From the NCBI RefSeq assembly GCF_014490575.1, contig NZ_CP061033.1, positions 62,001 through 126,000 on the forward strand: a DNA stretch of 64,000 bases. Direction: 5' to 3'. Of the stretch, positions 50,440 through 58,760 are shown in pieces. The stretch's first letter is position 1. Every line of letters starts with the position of its first letter. Both the position numbers and the translations under genes were made by a program. The notes under the pieces are model-generated. The model was not told the DNA's origin, made no database searches, and saw only the letters and a list, made by a program, of their open reading frames with translations. This stretch comes from Corynebacterium zhongnanshanii. GTDB taxonomy: Bacteria; Actinomycetota; Actinomycetes; Mycobacteriales; Mycobacteriaceae.

Positions 50440-51021
50440 CTATTCAAAGAAGACATCCTCTAAACGCAGCACTTCTGCCTTCGATCCCGTCGCACGAGCC
50501 TGCGCCTTCGCGGTGTTCACGTATTTCGCAGCATGGGTGATGAAATACTCGGATTCTTCCGTGCTGAGCTCCCGGCGCACCTTCGCCGGAACGCCTGCGG
50601 CCAGAGACTTAGCCGGGATCTCCTGGCCCTCCAGCACCACGGCTCCCGCGGCGATGAGGGTGCCCGGGCCCACGTGGGACCGAGACAGCAGAGCCGCCTT
50701 CATGCCCACCAGGGTTCCCTTCTCCACGTGCGTGCCGTGGAGCAGAGCCATGTGGCCCACGGTCACGTCCTCCTCCAGGATGCAGGGGGCAGAGGACTCC
50801 TCGTGGATCACGGAGTTGTCTTGGATGTTCGTCCGGGCGCCGATTCTGATGGAGCCGACATCAGCACGGAGGACGCATCCATAGAACACCGAGGCGTCGG
50901 GTCCAATTTCCACATCGCCGATGATCGTCGCATTCGGGGCGATATACGCCGAGCGGTGGATACGTGGGACTTTGCCGTTAAACGGCAGGATGAGTGGTTG
51001 AGCGTGTGGGGGCGTGTTCAT
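50440..51021 (-). CDS. Gamma-carbonic-anhydrase-like hexapeptide protein
   Basis: A 193-residue left-handed beta-helix protein. Hexapeptide turns run through APNATIIGDVEIGPDASVFY and IRIGARTNIQDNSVIHEESS, with the three likely zinc ligands in VIHEES and TVGHMALLHGTHVEKG. The C-terminal helix TEESEYFITHAAKYVNTAKA is family-typical. Homologues include YrdA/PaaY and carbonic anhydrase Cam; many have no proven hydratase activity. ATG 51021 (MNTPPH) is chosen; ATG 51045 would overlap the divergent flavodoxin start. Confidence 0.88.
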   Translation of the reverse strand: MNTPPHAQPLILPFNGKVPRIHRSAYIAPNATIIGDVEIGPDASVFYGCVLRADVGSIRIGARTNIQDNSVIHEESSAPCILEEDVTVGHMALLHGTHVEKGTLVGMKAALLSRSHVGPGTLIAAGAVVLEGQEIPAKSLAAGVPAKVRRELSTEESEYFITHAAKYVNTAKAQARATGSKAEVLRLEDVFFE

Positions 51022-51043
51022 GCTTTTTAAGGATAATGGGAAC

Positions 51044-51544
51044 ATGACCTCTACGCGCACGATTCTTGTAATCCATCACAGCCCCACGCCCACAGCTCGC
51101 GATGTCGCAGACACAGTGCTGACCGCGGTACGGGACGCCGCAGAGACGATCAACACCAGTAGCGACTTCGATGTCCACGTGGACGTGGTGGAACGCACCC
51201 CGCTGGAGGGCATGCCAGAGAAGGAACTCGCCGAGGAACTGGTGGCCGCGGACGCCGTGATTTTCGGAACCACCGCGAACTTCGGCTACATCTCCGGCGC
51301 GCTGAAACACTACTTCGACGTGGTGTTCGTGCAGGCGCACGAGCGCACCGAAGGAAAGCCCGCCAGCTGGTGGATCCGCGGCGGCTACGACACCACGGGC
51401 GCCGCCAAGGCCATGCGCACCCTCACGACGGGCTTCAGCGTGGACGTGGCCGCTGAGCCCGTGGAGTTCTGCGGTGAGGTGGATCCACACCGCGAAGCGC
51501 TGACGGAGATGGCGCAGACCATCGTCGGCGCGGCGTTGGGGTGA
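51044..51544 (+). CDS. Flavodoxin-like NAD(P)H reductase family protein
   Basis: A 166-residue FMN-binding flavodoxin-fold protein. ILVIHHSPTPTARDVADTVL is the phosphate loop; ADAVIFGTTANFGYISGALK and SWWIRGGYDTTGAAKAMRTL are the second and third flavin loops. The WrbA-like four-helix insert is short. AAGGA lies about ten bases before ATG 51044. Divergent from the carbonic-anhydrase-like gene; the region between them is only 22 bases, so their promoters overlap the coding starts. A role in quinone reduction or redox stress is an inference. Confidence 0.82.
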   Translation: MTSTRTILVIHHSPTPTARDVADTVLTAVRDAAETINTSSDFDVHVDVVERTPLEGMPEKELAEELVAADAVIFGTTANFGYISGALKHYFDVVFVQAHERTEGKPASWWIRGGYDTTGAAKAMRTLTTGFSVDVAAEPVEFCGEVDPHREALTEMAQTIVGAALG

Positions 51545-51576
51545 GCCGCCGACGGGGTGAACCGGCGGCGTCGGTG

Positions 51577-51909
51577 TTATTGGGAATCAGACAACGCGTA
51601 AGCCAGCCCCGCCACCGTACCGGTCACGGTGAGCACAGCAGGCCACGCCCCGATCTTCTTAGCCAGCGGGTGGGACGCACCGAAGGCACCCACGTACGCG
51701 GCGGTCAAGCCCGCAGCGACAGGAGCCCCGGCCTTCGCCGCCCAAGAGCGAGCCGCGTAGCCGCCAGCAGCGGCCAGGATCACGCCACCAAGAGGACGAA
51801 TGCCGGTCTCGCGGGCCGTGAGCCACCCACCAATCAGGCCGGTAGACACCACAGCAGCGGTGTTGACGTCGCGGGCGGACTTCAGGGAAAACTGGTTGTT
51901 CTTAGCCAT
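51577..51909 (-). CDS. Small membrane protein, unknown function
   Basis: A 110-residue protein with three to four hydrophobic, Ala/Gly-rich helices (TAAVVSTGLIGGWLTA, LGGVILAAAGGYAARSWAA, VAAGLTAAYVGAFGAS, WPAVLTVTGTVAGLAYALS). ATG 51909 (MAKNNQFSLKSARD) is the preferred start; ATG 51918 is possible. No ribosome site is clear. Family not recognised with certainty. Convergent with the flavodoxin gene and divergent from the nitronate monooxygenase. Confidence 0.65.
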   Translation of the reverse strand: MAKNNQFSLKSARDVNTAAVVSTGLIGGWLTARETGIRPLGGVILAAAGGYAARSWAAKAGAPVAAGLTAAYVGAFGASHPLAKKIGAWPAVLTVTGTVAGLAYALSDSQ

Positions 51910-52094
51910 AATTGTCATAGTACTGCGTGGCCCCTACACACGCGGTCAAGTAGGACTGTTCGCCACCCCTTAAACCGGGGCTCTCGCCACCCCTTGCACG
52001 CGCTCCACGTGGTTGCTAGTCTGTGCCACGCACTTCAGTGCCGAACGCCACGTGACAGTAGGCACGCATCGTTATAACGTCTAAACTAATAGGT

Positions 52095-53087
52095 ATGAGC
52101 TCTTTCACTACTCGACTGACTAAATTGTGGGGTATCGACAAGCCCATCGTCTCCGCCCCTATGGCCGGACGCGCCGGAGGCGAGCTGGCTCGAGCAGTCA
52201 GCCTCGCCGGCGGCCTCGGAACCTTTGGCGTCTCCGCCTCGGCATCGCCCGAATGGATCACCGAGCAGGCAGCCATCGCCCGCCAGGGCGGCGTGTACGG
52301 CATCGGCCTTATGCTCTGGGCGATGGAGAAGAACCCAGAGCTGGGTGAGCAACAGTGGAAGGCTGTCTTGGACGCGCGCCCAAGCGTCGTATCTCTAGGA
52401 TTCGGCGACTCCACCCGCTACGTGGAAGAGGCGCACGACCACGGCATCAGCGTGGTCCAGCCCGTCAACACCATCGCGCAACTCCGCACGGCCCTGGCGG
52501 CCGAGGCTGACGCCATCACGGTGCAAGGCACAGACGCCGGCGGTCACACCGGACGCCTGGGCACCACCCCATGGATGCAGATCGCCCTGGACTACATGGA
52601 AATCCACGCGCCGGCGATCCCCGTGGCCGTGGCGGGTGGCATCGGCTCGGGCCGCGGCGTGGCGTCCGTCCTCGCCGCCGGCGCCGACGCAGCCTGGGTG
52701 GGCACCGCCTTCCTCGCCAGCCCCGAATGCCTCGGCGGCGAAGAACTGCAGAAAGCGTCCGTTAACGCCCGATCCACCGACGCCGTGCTCACCGATATCT
52801 ACGACATTGCGGAACAGCAGGCATGGGACACCGAAACCTGGCCCACCCGAACCATCCGTAATTCCTTCGTGGACGCGTACGCTGAGCTGCGGGAACGTGG
52901 CGAAGTGAGCGACGACGAACTCATTGCCGCCCGCGCGCCGGGTGGTGACTACGCCGATGAGCTGAAGCTTCACGCGGGTCAGGGTGTGAGCCTGCTGCGC
53001 TCGCGCATGCCGGCGGGCAAGGTGGTGGACATGCTCCACGACGACGCCATGCATTTCCTGGAGCGCATGCGGACCCGGCTGGGGTAG
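52095..53087 (+). CDS. Nitronate monooxygenase (2-nitropropane dioxygenase family)
   Basis: FMN-dependent TIM-barrel enzyme that oxidises nitroalkane anions such as propionate-3-nitronate. IDKPIVSAPMAGRAGGELAR (N-terminal FMN loop), AITVQGTDAGGHTGRLGTTP (the GxDAGGH box with catalytic His), PVAVAGGIGSGRGVASVLAA and GADAAWVGTAFLASPE (phosphate-binding). 330 residues is normal. GTCTAAACTAATAGGT upstream may contain a -10 box, and ATG 52095 is only weakly preceded by AGGT. The gene end is continuous with a 23-bp tandem repeat. Confidence 0.9.
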   Translation: MSSFTTRLTKLWGIDKPIVSAPMAGRAGGELARAVSLAGGLGTFGVSASASPEWITEQAAIARQGGVYGIGLMLWAMEKNPELGEQQWKAVLDARPSVVSLGFGDSTRYVEEAHDHGISVVQPVNTIAQLRTALAAEADAITVQGTDAGGHTGRLGTTPWMQIALDYMEIHAPAIPVAVAGGIGSGRGVASVLAAGADAAWVGTAFLASPECLGGEELQKASVNARSTDAVLTDIYDIAEQQAWDTETWPTRTIRNSFVDAYAELRERGEVSDDELIAARAPGGDYADELKLHAGQGVSLLRSRMPAGKVVDMLHDDAMHFLERMRTRLG

Positions 53088-53153
53088 TGGTGCGGGCCCG
53101 GCTGGGTTGAGGAAGCAGGCCTGGCGGGGTTGAGGATGCGAGCGCGGCTGGGA
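53070..53153. repeat. 23-bp tandem repeat spanning the end of the monooxygenase gene
   Basis: Three full units and a partial fourth start at 53070, 53093, 53116 and 53139, of the type CGGGCCCGGCTGGGTTGAGG plus three bases. The first unit lies inside the coding end (RTRLG and stop), so the repeat probably grew from coding DNA. Confidence 0.8.
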
Positions 53154-53178
53154 TCGTTATAGCGTGGAGTCTATGGGC

Positions 53179-53589
53179 ATGTCAGTGGATCGTGTGTACA
53201 ACGTCCGAGATGAGCAAGACTCCGCGAAGGTGTACTTCCTTGTTGATCGGCTGTGGCCGCGCGGGGTGAAGAAAGAGTCCCTGTATCTCGGCTTCGACGG
53301 CGATGATGCGGGGTGGTTGAAAGAGCTCACGCCGTCATCAGAGTTGCGGAAGCGTTTTCATGCGGAGTCCGGCGGAATCGACTTTGAGGAGTTCACCGGC
53401 CTGTACCTCCAGGAGCTGGAGGACGCGCAGAGCACAGGGGAGCTGGACAGTGCTGTGGAGCTGGTGCGGAGGGCTGTTCGGGGTGGTGGCCAAGGTGGTC
53501 AGGGAGACGTTGTCTTGCTGACGGCCAACAAGGACGAGAGTGAGAATCACGCCGACGTGTTGCGGACGTGGTTGGAGGAGCAGCTGTAG
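53179..53589 (+). CDS. DUF488 family protein
   Basis: A 136-residue protein of the DUF488 family (YeaO-type). VYNVRDEQDSAKVYFLVDRL, WPRGVKKESLYLGF and WLKELTPSSELRKRFHAES are the conserved blocks; VVLLTANKDESENHADVLRT closes the domain. ATG 53179 gives GGAG nine bases upstream; ATG 53173 and GTG 53164 are too close to that site. A Gly-rich loop (RGGGQGGQGD) sits before the final strand. Function in cells is not established. Confidence 0.83.
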   Translation: MSVDRVYNVRDEQDSAKVYFLVDRLWPRGVKKESLYLGFDGDDAGWLKELTPSSELRKRFHAESGGIDFEEFTGLYLQELEDAQSTGELDSAVELVRRAVRGGGQGGQGDVVLLTANKDESENHADVLRTWLEEQL

Positions 53590-53666
53590 GCAGAGTCCTC
53601 ATCGTTTTGTCTTAATCGTTTCAGCGCCCCCGACCTGTGCCGCGGGATCCTGGTACCCTGGTTCGC

Positions 53667-53954
53667 ATGGAAAATATTATTCTCGCAGCAAGTGCAACTC
53701 CTGCCCTCGGATTCTTCGGCTGGATCATCATCGGTGGTCTGGCTGGCTGGATCGGATCCAAGATCATGGGCACTGATGAGCAGATGGGCATCTTCGCCAA
53801 CATCGGTGTCGGTATCGTCGGTGGTTTCCTCGGCGGCTGGGTCTTCTCCCTGTTCGGCATCGAATCCGGCGGAAAGTGGTTCTCCTTCCTGACCTGCCTG
53901 ATCGGTGCATGCCTGTTCCTCTACATCCTGAAGCTGGTCACCGGCAAGAAGTAA
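53667..53954 (+). CDS. GlsB/YeaQ/YmgE family stress-associated membrane protein
   Basis: A 95-residue membrane protein with three hydrophobic helices. Family signature: GFFGWIIIGGLAGWIGSKIM, GIFANIGVGIVGGFLGGWVF, then the third helix FLTCLIGACLFLYILKLV. Often annotated as transglycosylase-associated, but no enzymatic role is known. TACCCT at 53654-53659 is seven bases before ATG 53667 with no ribosome site, suggesting a leaderless mRNA. A terminator follows about 55 bases after the stop. Confidence 0.88.
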   Translation: MENIILAASATPALGFFGWIIIGGLAGWIGSKIMGTDEQMGIFANIGVGIVGGFLGGWVFSLFGIESGGKWFSFLTCLIGACLFLYILKLVTGKK

Positions 53955-54007
53955 AACCCCTCAACATCTCACAACGCATGGCCGACCGATCACCGGCTGT
54001 GCACGAG

Positions 54008-54055
54008 AAAACCTGGCTGGCAGATGAGCGTCATCTGCCAGCCAGGTTTTCTTTA
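54008..54055. terminator. Strong rho-independent terminator
   Basis: AAAACCTGGCTGGCAGATGA, three-base loop GCG, TCATCTGCCAGCCAGGTTTT, then CTTT: a perfect 20-bp stem ending the GlsB-like gene and able to work from both sides. Confidence 0.93.
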
Positions 54056-54222
54056 TAGGAAGCTTCCGTCATCGCGGGAAGCTCCTTTCATCGTAGGAAG
54101 TCTGTCATCGGCGCTGTCCAGTTCGGCGAAGGGGCAACGGGGGAAGCTGATGGTGAGCGGTGTGGCACAACCGTAGGATTATGGTGAGTTGGCGGAAACA
54201 TCTTTCCCTCGGAGGAGGAATA

Positions 54223-54342
54223 GTGAAGAACAATGAACGTATGACCACTCTCATGATTGCTGCTGTGACCTCTGCACGCGCAAGCGTTCCGGCTGGAGCC
54301 GCGGAAAGTGCACGTGCAGCCCACGTTTTCGAACTCCGATGA
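54223..54342 (+). CDS. Possible short leader peptide coupled to the next gene
   Basis: GTG 54223, directly behind GGAGGAGGAA (54211-54220), opens a 39-codon frame (KNNERMTTLMIAAVTSARAS, Ala-rich after that) whose TGA overlaps the ATGATG of the next gene. The ribosome site is among the best in the window, while the following gene has none, so coupling is likely. No similarity recognised; it may serve regulation only. Confidence 0.45.
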   Translation: MKNNERMTTLMIAAVTSARASVPAGAAESARAAHVFELR

Positions 54343-54725
54343 TGTCCTCAGATAACGCATCAGCGCGAGCCATCTTTTGGCTGAATCTAGCTGTTTCGAC
54401 CTCCGGTTGTCTTCTTCTCGGGATCGCGGTGGGAAGTCATACGTCAGTTGCCGACTCATATCTGGGTGACTACTGGGGAATCGTCGCGATTGGGATTGTG
54501 CTGGCAATTTTGTACAGGTACCTTGACGGCCGTCGCCTGTCTCGTGCACCTCATGGCACTCAGAAACACACGGGCGAATCCTTAGTGGTCTTCGTCATCA
54601 CGATCATGGCAAACCTTGGGCTTTGTCCTACTCTTATTTTCGCTTCGGTTCCCCGTCTGCTGTGCCTTGCTGCCTGTGTATTCCTCGCTGCTCTACCGTT
54701 GGCCCAGGTCCGAGTGCGTACTTAG
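54339..54725 (+). CDS. Small membrane protein, unknown function
   Basis: A 128-residue protein with about four hydrophobic segments: IFWLNLAVSTSGCLLLGIAV, YWGIVAIGIVLAILYRYL, SLVVFVITIMANLGLCPTL and LLCLAACVFLAALPLAQV. Start ATG 54339 or 54342, overlapping the stop of the short upstream frame. No family recognised. It lies between a terminator and a reverse-strand membrane protein. Confidence 0.6.
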   Translation: MMSSDNASARAIFWLNLAVSTSGCLLLGIAVGSHTSVADSYLGDYWGIVAIGIVLAILYRYLDGRRLSRAPHGTQKHTGESLVVFVITIMANLGLCPTLIFASVPRLLCLAACVFLAALPLAQVRVRT

Positions 54726-54812
54726 GCCTCGTTTCTTTGCTGCACCGTCAACGTCTTCTAGAAGAGTAGGCCCTGACAGGGGTTGTGTGGCCTCGAGATA
54801 CAGGAAGCTTTC

Positions 54813-55205
54813 TTAGATCTGCGACAGGAGAAGCCCCACCAGGACAGCCGCCAGAACCGCGAGCACGCACACGCTGATGCCCGCCACGATCGAAGGGTAC
54901 TTCCGCACGAAGGATGTGATGAATCCTGAAGTGGAATCCTCCTCAGAGTCGTCCGGTGAGTTGTCATCCACATCAAATGTGTTCTCATCGGCGGAGGTGC
55001 GGGAGCTTTTCCCTGTGTGATTGTTGTCGCAGAGCGGGTTCGCGTTCAGCACATGATGGCTCTTGTAGACCTCCTGTGAGGAGGACGGGGGAGCAAGCTG
55101 AGTCACAGGAACGCCCGAGGACGTCAGAAAACCGCCACGCTGCAACGGCGCGGCAATGAATGTACCGCGATCGCCATTGTGCTGCTCCTGGACACCATGG
55201 GGCAT
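54813..55205 (-). CDS. Single-pass membrane protein, unknown function
   Basis: A 130-residue protein with one C-terminal transmembrane helix (SIVAGISVCVLAVLAAVLVG) preceded by SFVRKYP, and a long polar N-terminal part with an acidic stretch (DVDDNSPDDSEEDSTSG). It resembles a tail-anchored protein with the N-terminus inside. ATG 55205 is preceded by GGAGGA; the frame continues upstream but without such a site. No family recognised. Confidence 0.65.
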   Translation of the reverse strand: MPHGVQEQHNGDRGTFIAAPLQRGGFLTSSGVPVTQLAPPSSSQEVYKSHHVLNANPLCDNNHTGKSSRTSADENTFDVDDNSPDDSEEDSTSGFITSFVRKYPSIVAGISVCVLAVLAAVLVGLLLSQI

Positions 55206-55398
55206 AGCTTCCTCCGTAACTTTTTCCCTTAGCTTATCCATGCAGGTGAGTGGATGAAAATATGCAGGCGGAGGACTATGGGCACCGCCGACGTCACCGT
55301 GGAGGATCAAGGGTGTTCGATTATGGGAACAGTCTATGTAGGACGGTGCCGTTAGGCTAGGGGTAACGATCTAGGGGTATCGATAAGGAGGAGATCGC

Positions 55399-56076
55399 AT
55401 GACTACACCCGAACCGCTTGCCATCACGTCAGGTGGCCAATTCATTGGACCGGACGGAACGGCGCGCCCAGAGTGGGCCTACCGCAGTGACCTGGACCAG
55501 GATTACTTTGACAATGAATGGGGACGGCCCGTCATCACCGAGCATGGATTGCTGGAAAGGATCACTCTCGAAGGTTTCCAGTCCGGCTTGAGTTGGGCGA
55601 CTATTTTGCGCAAGCGTCCCGACTTTCGGCGTGTGTTCCACATGTTTGACCCGGAGCGGATCTGCGCCATGACGGAGTCTGACAGGCAAGAAGCTCTGGC
55701 GGACACGCGCTTGATCCGTAACGAACGCAAGCATGCGGCGCTTTATGCCAATGCTCAGGCCGCCCTGGAGTTGCGAGAAGACCCGCGCTGGCAGACTCTC
55801 CCAGAGGACGCTCCAGCTCGAGACATTCTGCAGGGCGCGGCAGGGCGCCTGGCTCCCGGATTGCCGGTGCTGGTGTGGTCGTTCGTTCCACGGGAGCATC
55901 GGCGACCAACACGCGTGGCAGAGGTTCCGAGCCATAGTGCCGAATCAAAGGAGCTGGCGAAGACCTTGAAATCCTACGGTTTCGCTTTCGTGGGACCCAC
56001 CACCGCCTACGCCCTGATGCAGGCGATAGGCATGGTGGACGACCGAGTGGATGAGGCGCCAGGGGGTGGGGCCTAG
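55399..56076 (+). CDS. DNA-3-methyladenine glycosylase I-like protein
   Basis: Base-excision repair enzyme family (TagI, helix-hairpin-helix superfamily), 225 residues. Conserved blocks: DYFDNEWGRPVITEHGLLER, ITLEGFQSGLSWATILRKRP (with the catalytic-site Glu) and LKSYGFAFVGPTTAYALMQA, then IGMVDDRVDE. The zinc-snap ligands of typical TagI (Cys and His near the N-terminus, His and Cys at the C-terminus) are not seen: the N-terminus reads AYRSDLDQDYFDNEWG and the end reads VDDRVDEAP. The start follows AAGGAGGAG. Its stop overlaps the reductase stop on the other strand (CTAG). Confidence 0.83.
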   Translation: MTTPEPLAITSGGQFIGPDGTARPEWAYRSDLDQDYFDNEWGRPVITEHGLLERITLEGFQSGLSWATILRKRPDFRRVFHMFDPERICAMTESDRQEALADTRLIRNERKHAALYANAQAALELREDPRWQTLPEDAPARDILQGAAGRLAPGLPVLVWSFVPREHRRPTRVAEVPSHSAESKELAKTLKSYGFAFVGPTTAYALMQAIGMVDDRVDEAPGGGA

Positions 56077-58409
56077 ATCTTCGCCGCTGTTTCCACCGCT
56101 TGGCGGATGGCGCGCTTGGCGTCCAACTCCGCTGCCACATCAGCGCCACCGATGATGTGAACGCGAGGATCGTGGGTATTGGAGGCTGGCTCCGGCGCGG
56201 CGTTGGAGGAGGCATTGGAGGATGCGTCCTCGGAAGCCCATTCGGCCGCCAGGTCATCGGACTTCTCCGGTGCCGTAGGCTCCCAGCCCTCGGGGCGCAC
56301 GGACTCCTGGCCGGTGCACAGCACCACCGTGTCCACCGGCAGCGTGATGGCGATGCGGTCCTGGCCTTCGGCTGCGGCTGCTTCTGCAGCCTTCGCCGCG
56401 GCCTGCTCGCCAGCATCGCCACCGCCGAACAGGTACTTCAGCGCGCGGGAATCAGAAGGCACCGTGATGTGGAGGCCGTCCTTGGCTACCTTCTCGTAGC
56501 TCACGCCCGGCACCTGCAGAGCACCGCCCATCAGCACGGCAGCGCGGTGAACCCAGCCGGTGGTCTTACCCAATCCCTTACCCAGAGAGGAGGTTTTACG
56601 TTGAAGCATCACAATCTGACGCGGTGCCTTGTGTGGCTGCGGGCGGCCCAAGTTGCCGATCACGTCGGTGCTATCCACCACGCCCCACTGCGTGCGCCAC
56701 TCGTCAATGGACTGTGGATGAGGAACATAGTCCTGCTCATCAGAGTGCTCAGTGGAGTGTTTCGAGGAGGAATCTGCGGCCGGCGAGGCAGATTCCCCAG
56801 GCTGTGCCACGGGAGCCTCCAGCAGGAACTCCGCGACGTCGAAGCCAATACCGCCGGCGCCGATGACGGCCACAGATTGACCTGCCTGCTTCTTGCCACT
56901 GATGAGGTCCGCGTACGTCACCACCTGAACACCCTGACCATCCGCGTCCAGCAGGCGGCCAGCAAGACCATCTTCCACACCCTCAAACTGCGGGATACGA
57001 GGGGACACGCCAGTGGCCACGATGACCTCGTCGAAGCCCTGCTCCAGCAACTCTTCGGGGGTCTTGCGCTGGCCGTACTCGATGTATACGTCGGCGCGCT
57101 TGAGGCGTTCCTGCACCGCGGTCAAGGTGGACACGAACTCCTCCTTGCCGGGGATGCGCATCGCCAGCTGGAACTGTCCACCCGCCCGGTTCGCCGCCTC
57201 AAACACGGTGACCTTGTGGCCTCGCTCCGCCAGCGCTTCGGCGGCGAACAGGCCGGCCACGCCAGCGCCGATCACACCGACGTTCTTCGTGGTGCGCGTA
57301 GGCCCCAGCACCAGCTCCGTTTCGTAGCAGGCGCGCGGATTCACCAGGCAGGTAGAACGCTTATTGCTGAACGTGTGGTCCAAGCAAGCCTGGTTGCAGG
57401 CGATGCAGTGGTTAATGAGCTGCGCATCACCGGCGGCCACGCGGTTGACGAACTGGGCATCCGCCAGCAGCGGACGCGCCATGGACACGAAGTCCGCATG
57501 GCCGTCGGCCAGGACTTTCTCGGCCACATCCGCGGTGTTGATGCGGTTCGAGGCAACCACGGGCACGGAGACGTGCTCGCGCAGCGCCTTCGTTGCCCAC
57601 GTGAACGCGGCCCGTGGAACAGACGTGACGATGGTGGGGATCTTCGCTTCGTGCCAGCCGATGCCGGAGCTGAACATGTCCACTCCAGCCTCCTCCAGGC
57701 GGCTGGCGAGTGCGAACACCTCCTCCTGAGTCTGGCCATCCTCCACAAGCTCCAGGACAGAGATGCGGTAGTCCACGATGAAGTCATCCGGGACCGCAGC
57801 GCGGACCGCCTTCACAATCTCCACGGGGAAGTTTTGGCGCTTCTCAACGCTTCCGCCCCAGTTGTCCTCACGAGAGTTCGTGCGCGCGGCCAAGAACTGG
57901 TTGATGAGGTAGCCCTCGGAGCCCATGATCTGCACGCCGTCGTAACCAGCGCGCGCCGCGTAGGAGGCCGCGGTGGCGTAGGCGTTGATCGTGTCCCAGA
58001 TCTCCTCCTCCGTCAAGGCGGCGGCAGGGAAAGGACTGATGGGGGACTGGGTATCCGACGCAGACTTCGCCATCGGGTGGTACCCGTACCGTCCAGAGTG
58101 CAACAGTTGCAAGATAGCGAGCGCTCCGCCGTCATGGACGGCGGAGGTCACAGCGCGGTGGGCGTCGGATATTTCCTCGTTATCAAAGGGCAAACCATAC
58201 GGGGTGAGGTTGCCGGCGAGGGTGGGGGCGTAACCGCCGGTGACGATGGCGGCCACACCACCCTCGGCACGTTCTTTGAAGTAGGCCGCGAGCTTCGGGA
58301 TGTCGTCGAGGCTGTCCTCGAGGCCGGTGTGCATGGAGCCCATGATCACGCGGTTGCGGAACTCGCGACCGCGGACGGTGAGCGGAGAGAGAAGTTGTGG
58401 AGTCGTCAT
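56073..58409 (-). CDS. FadH-like 2,4-dienoyl-CoA reductase / old yellow enzyme with FAD domain
   Basis: A 778-residue flavoprotein. The N-terminal FMN TIM barrel runs from LLSPLTVRGREFRNRVIMGS through LLHSGRYGYHP (substrate His) and VDYRISVLELVEDGQTQEE. The [4Fe-4S] ligands are in CIACNQACLDHTF plus the Cys of STCLVNPRACY. The FAD domain starts at NVGVIGAGVAGLFAAEALAE, and the NADPH domain at SVAVIGAGGIGFDVAEFLLE. Acts in oxidation of unsaturated fatty acids or on related enones. A Ser/His-rich insert (ADSSSKHSTEHSDEQD) and an Ala/Ser-rich one near the end are additional. Start ATG 58409 (or 58418); no clear ribosome site. Confidence 0.88.
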   Translation of the reverse strand: MTTPQLLSPLTVRGREFRNRVIMGSMHTGLEDSLDDIPKLAAYFKERAEGGVAAIVTGGYAPTLAGNLTPYGLPFDNEEISDAHRAVTSAVHDGGALAILQLLHSGRYGYHPMAKSASDTQSPISPFPAAALTEEEIWDTINAYATAASYAARAGYDGVQIMGSEGYLINQFLAARTNSREDNWGGSVEKRQNFPVEIVKAVRAAVPDDFIVDYRISVLELVEDGQTQEEVFALASRLEEAGVDMFSSGIGWHEAKIPTIVTSVPRAAFTWATKALREHVSVPVVASNRINTADVAEKVLADGHADFVSMARPLLADAQFVNRVAAGDAQLINHCIACNQACLDHTFSNKRSTCLVNPRACYETELVLGPTRTTKNVGVIGAGVAGLFAAEALAERGHKVTVFEAANRAGGQFQLAMRIPGKEEFVSTLTAVQERLKRADVYIEYGQRKTPEELLEQGFDEVIVATGVSPRIPQFEGVEDGLAGRLLDADGQGVQVVTYADLISGKKQAGQSVAVIGAGGIGFDVAEFLLEAPVAQPGESASPAADSSSKHSTEHSDEQDYVPHPQSIDEWRTQWGVVDSTDVIGNLGRPQPHKAPRQIVMLQRKTSSLGKGLGKTTGWVHRAAVLMGGALQVPGVSYEKVAKDGLHITVPSDSRALKYLFGGGDAGEQAAAKAAEAAAAEGQDRIAITLPVDTVVLCTGQESVRPEGWEPTAPEKSDDLAAEWASEDASSNASSNAAPEPASNTHDPRVHIIGGADVAAELDAKRAIRQAVETAAKI

Positions 58410-58760
58410 GAGAGTCATTGTGGCGGAGATTACGGAAAAAGTCAGGGAAAGACATGGAATTGCTGCGTTGGGGCGCGAATTGGGGTGTGCAAGACGGTGT
58501 GTTGGGCGGCGTATCGCGGGGACGTGGATGCGCGTGTAGATGCAGGTATGGATGCGCATGGGGAGGCGCGCGTGGATGCGTGCGCGCATGCGCCCCCACG
58601 GATGCAGATGTACCCCAACGCACACACTTGCACATATGCGCATAAATGTGAAGCCCGCCATAGTTCTCAGTAGTGCAAAACTTAATTGAGGCTGGCCTAA
58701 TTTTACATGGTTGCGGAATTGAGTGAGTCTATAAACCCATTCTTATGAAAAGAAGAGTTA
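58410..58760. other. Divergent region between the FadH-like gene and gltB
   Basis: About 350 bases without a supported gene. 58519-58610 has degenerate GGATGCGCGTG/GATGCAGGTATGGATGCGC repeats, also readable as a His/Arg-rich antisense frame that I reject. From 58670 the DNA becomes AT-rich, with the DtxR-like box and TATAAA at 58730-58735 as a likely -10 element for gltB. Confidence 0.6.
58687..58705. promoter_or_regulatory. DtxR-like operator upstream of gltB
   Basis: TGAGGCTGGCCTAATTTTA aligns to the DtxR/IdeR consensus TTAGGTTAGSCTAACCTAA with about 14 of 19 matches, including AGG and GCCTAA. It lies 56 bases before the gltB start and overlaps the probable promoter. Iron control of an Fe-S enzyme would make sense, but the match is partial. 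Confidence 0.35.

Noticed and set aside
58410..58661. 84-residue extension of the FadH-like protein
   Set aside because: The translation (His/Arg/Ile-rich) comes from degenerate GATGCG repeats; the family N-terminus begins right after ATG 58409.
56100..58673. 857-codon open frame on the plus strand opposite the FadH-like gene
   Set aside because: The reverse strand encodes clear flavoenzyme motifs; the plus-strand translation is His/Arg/Gly-rich with no domain. High-GC codon bias explains the long antisense frame.
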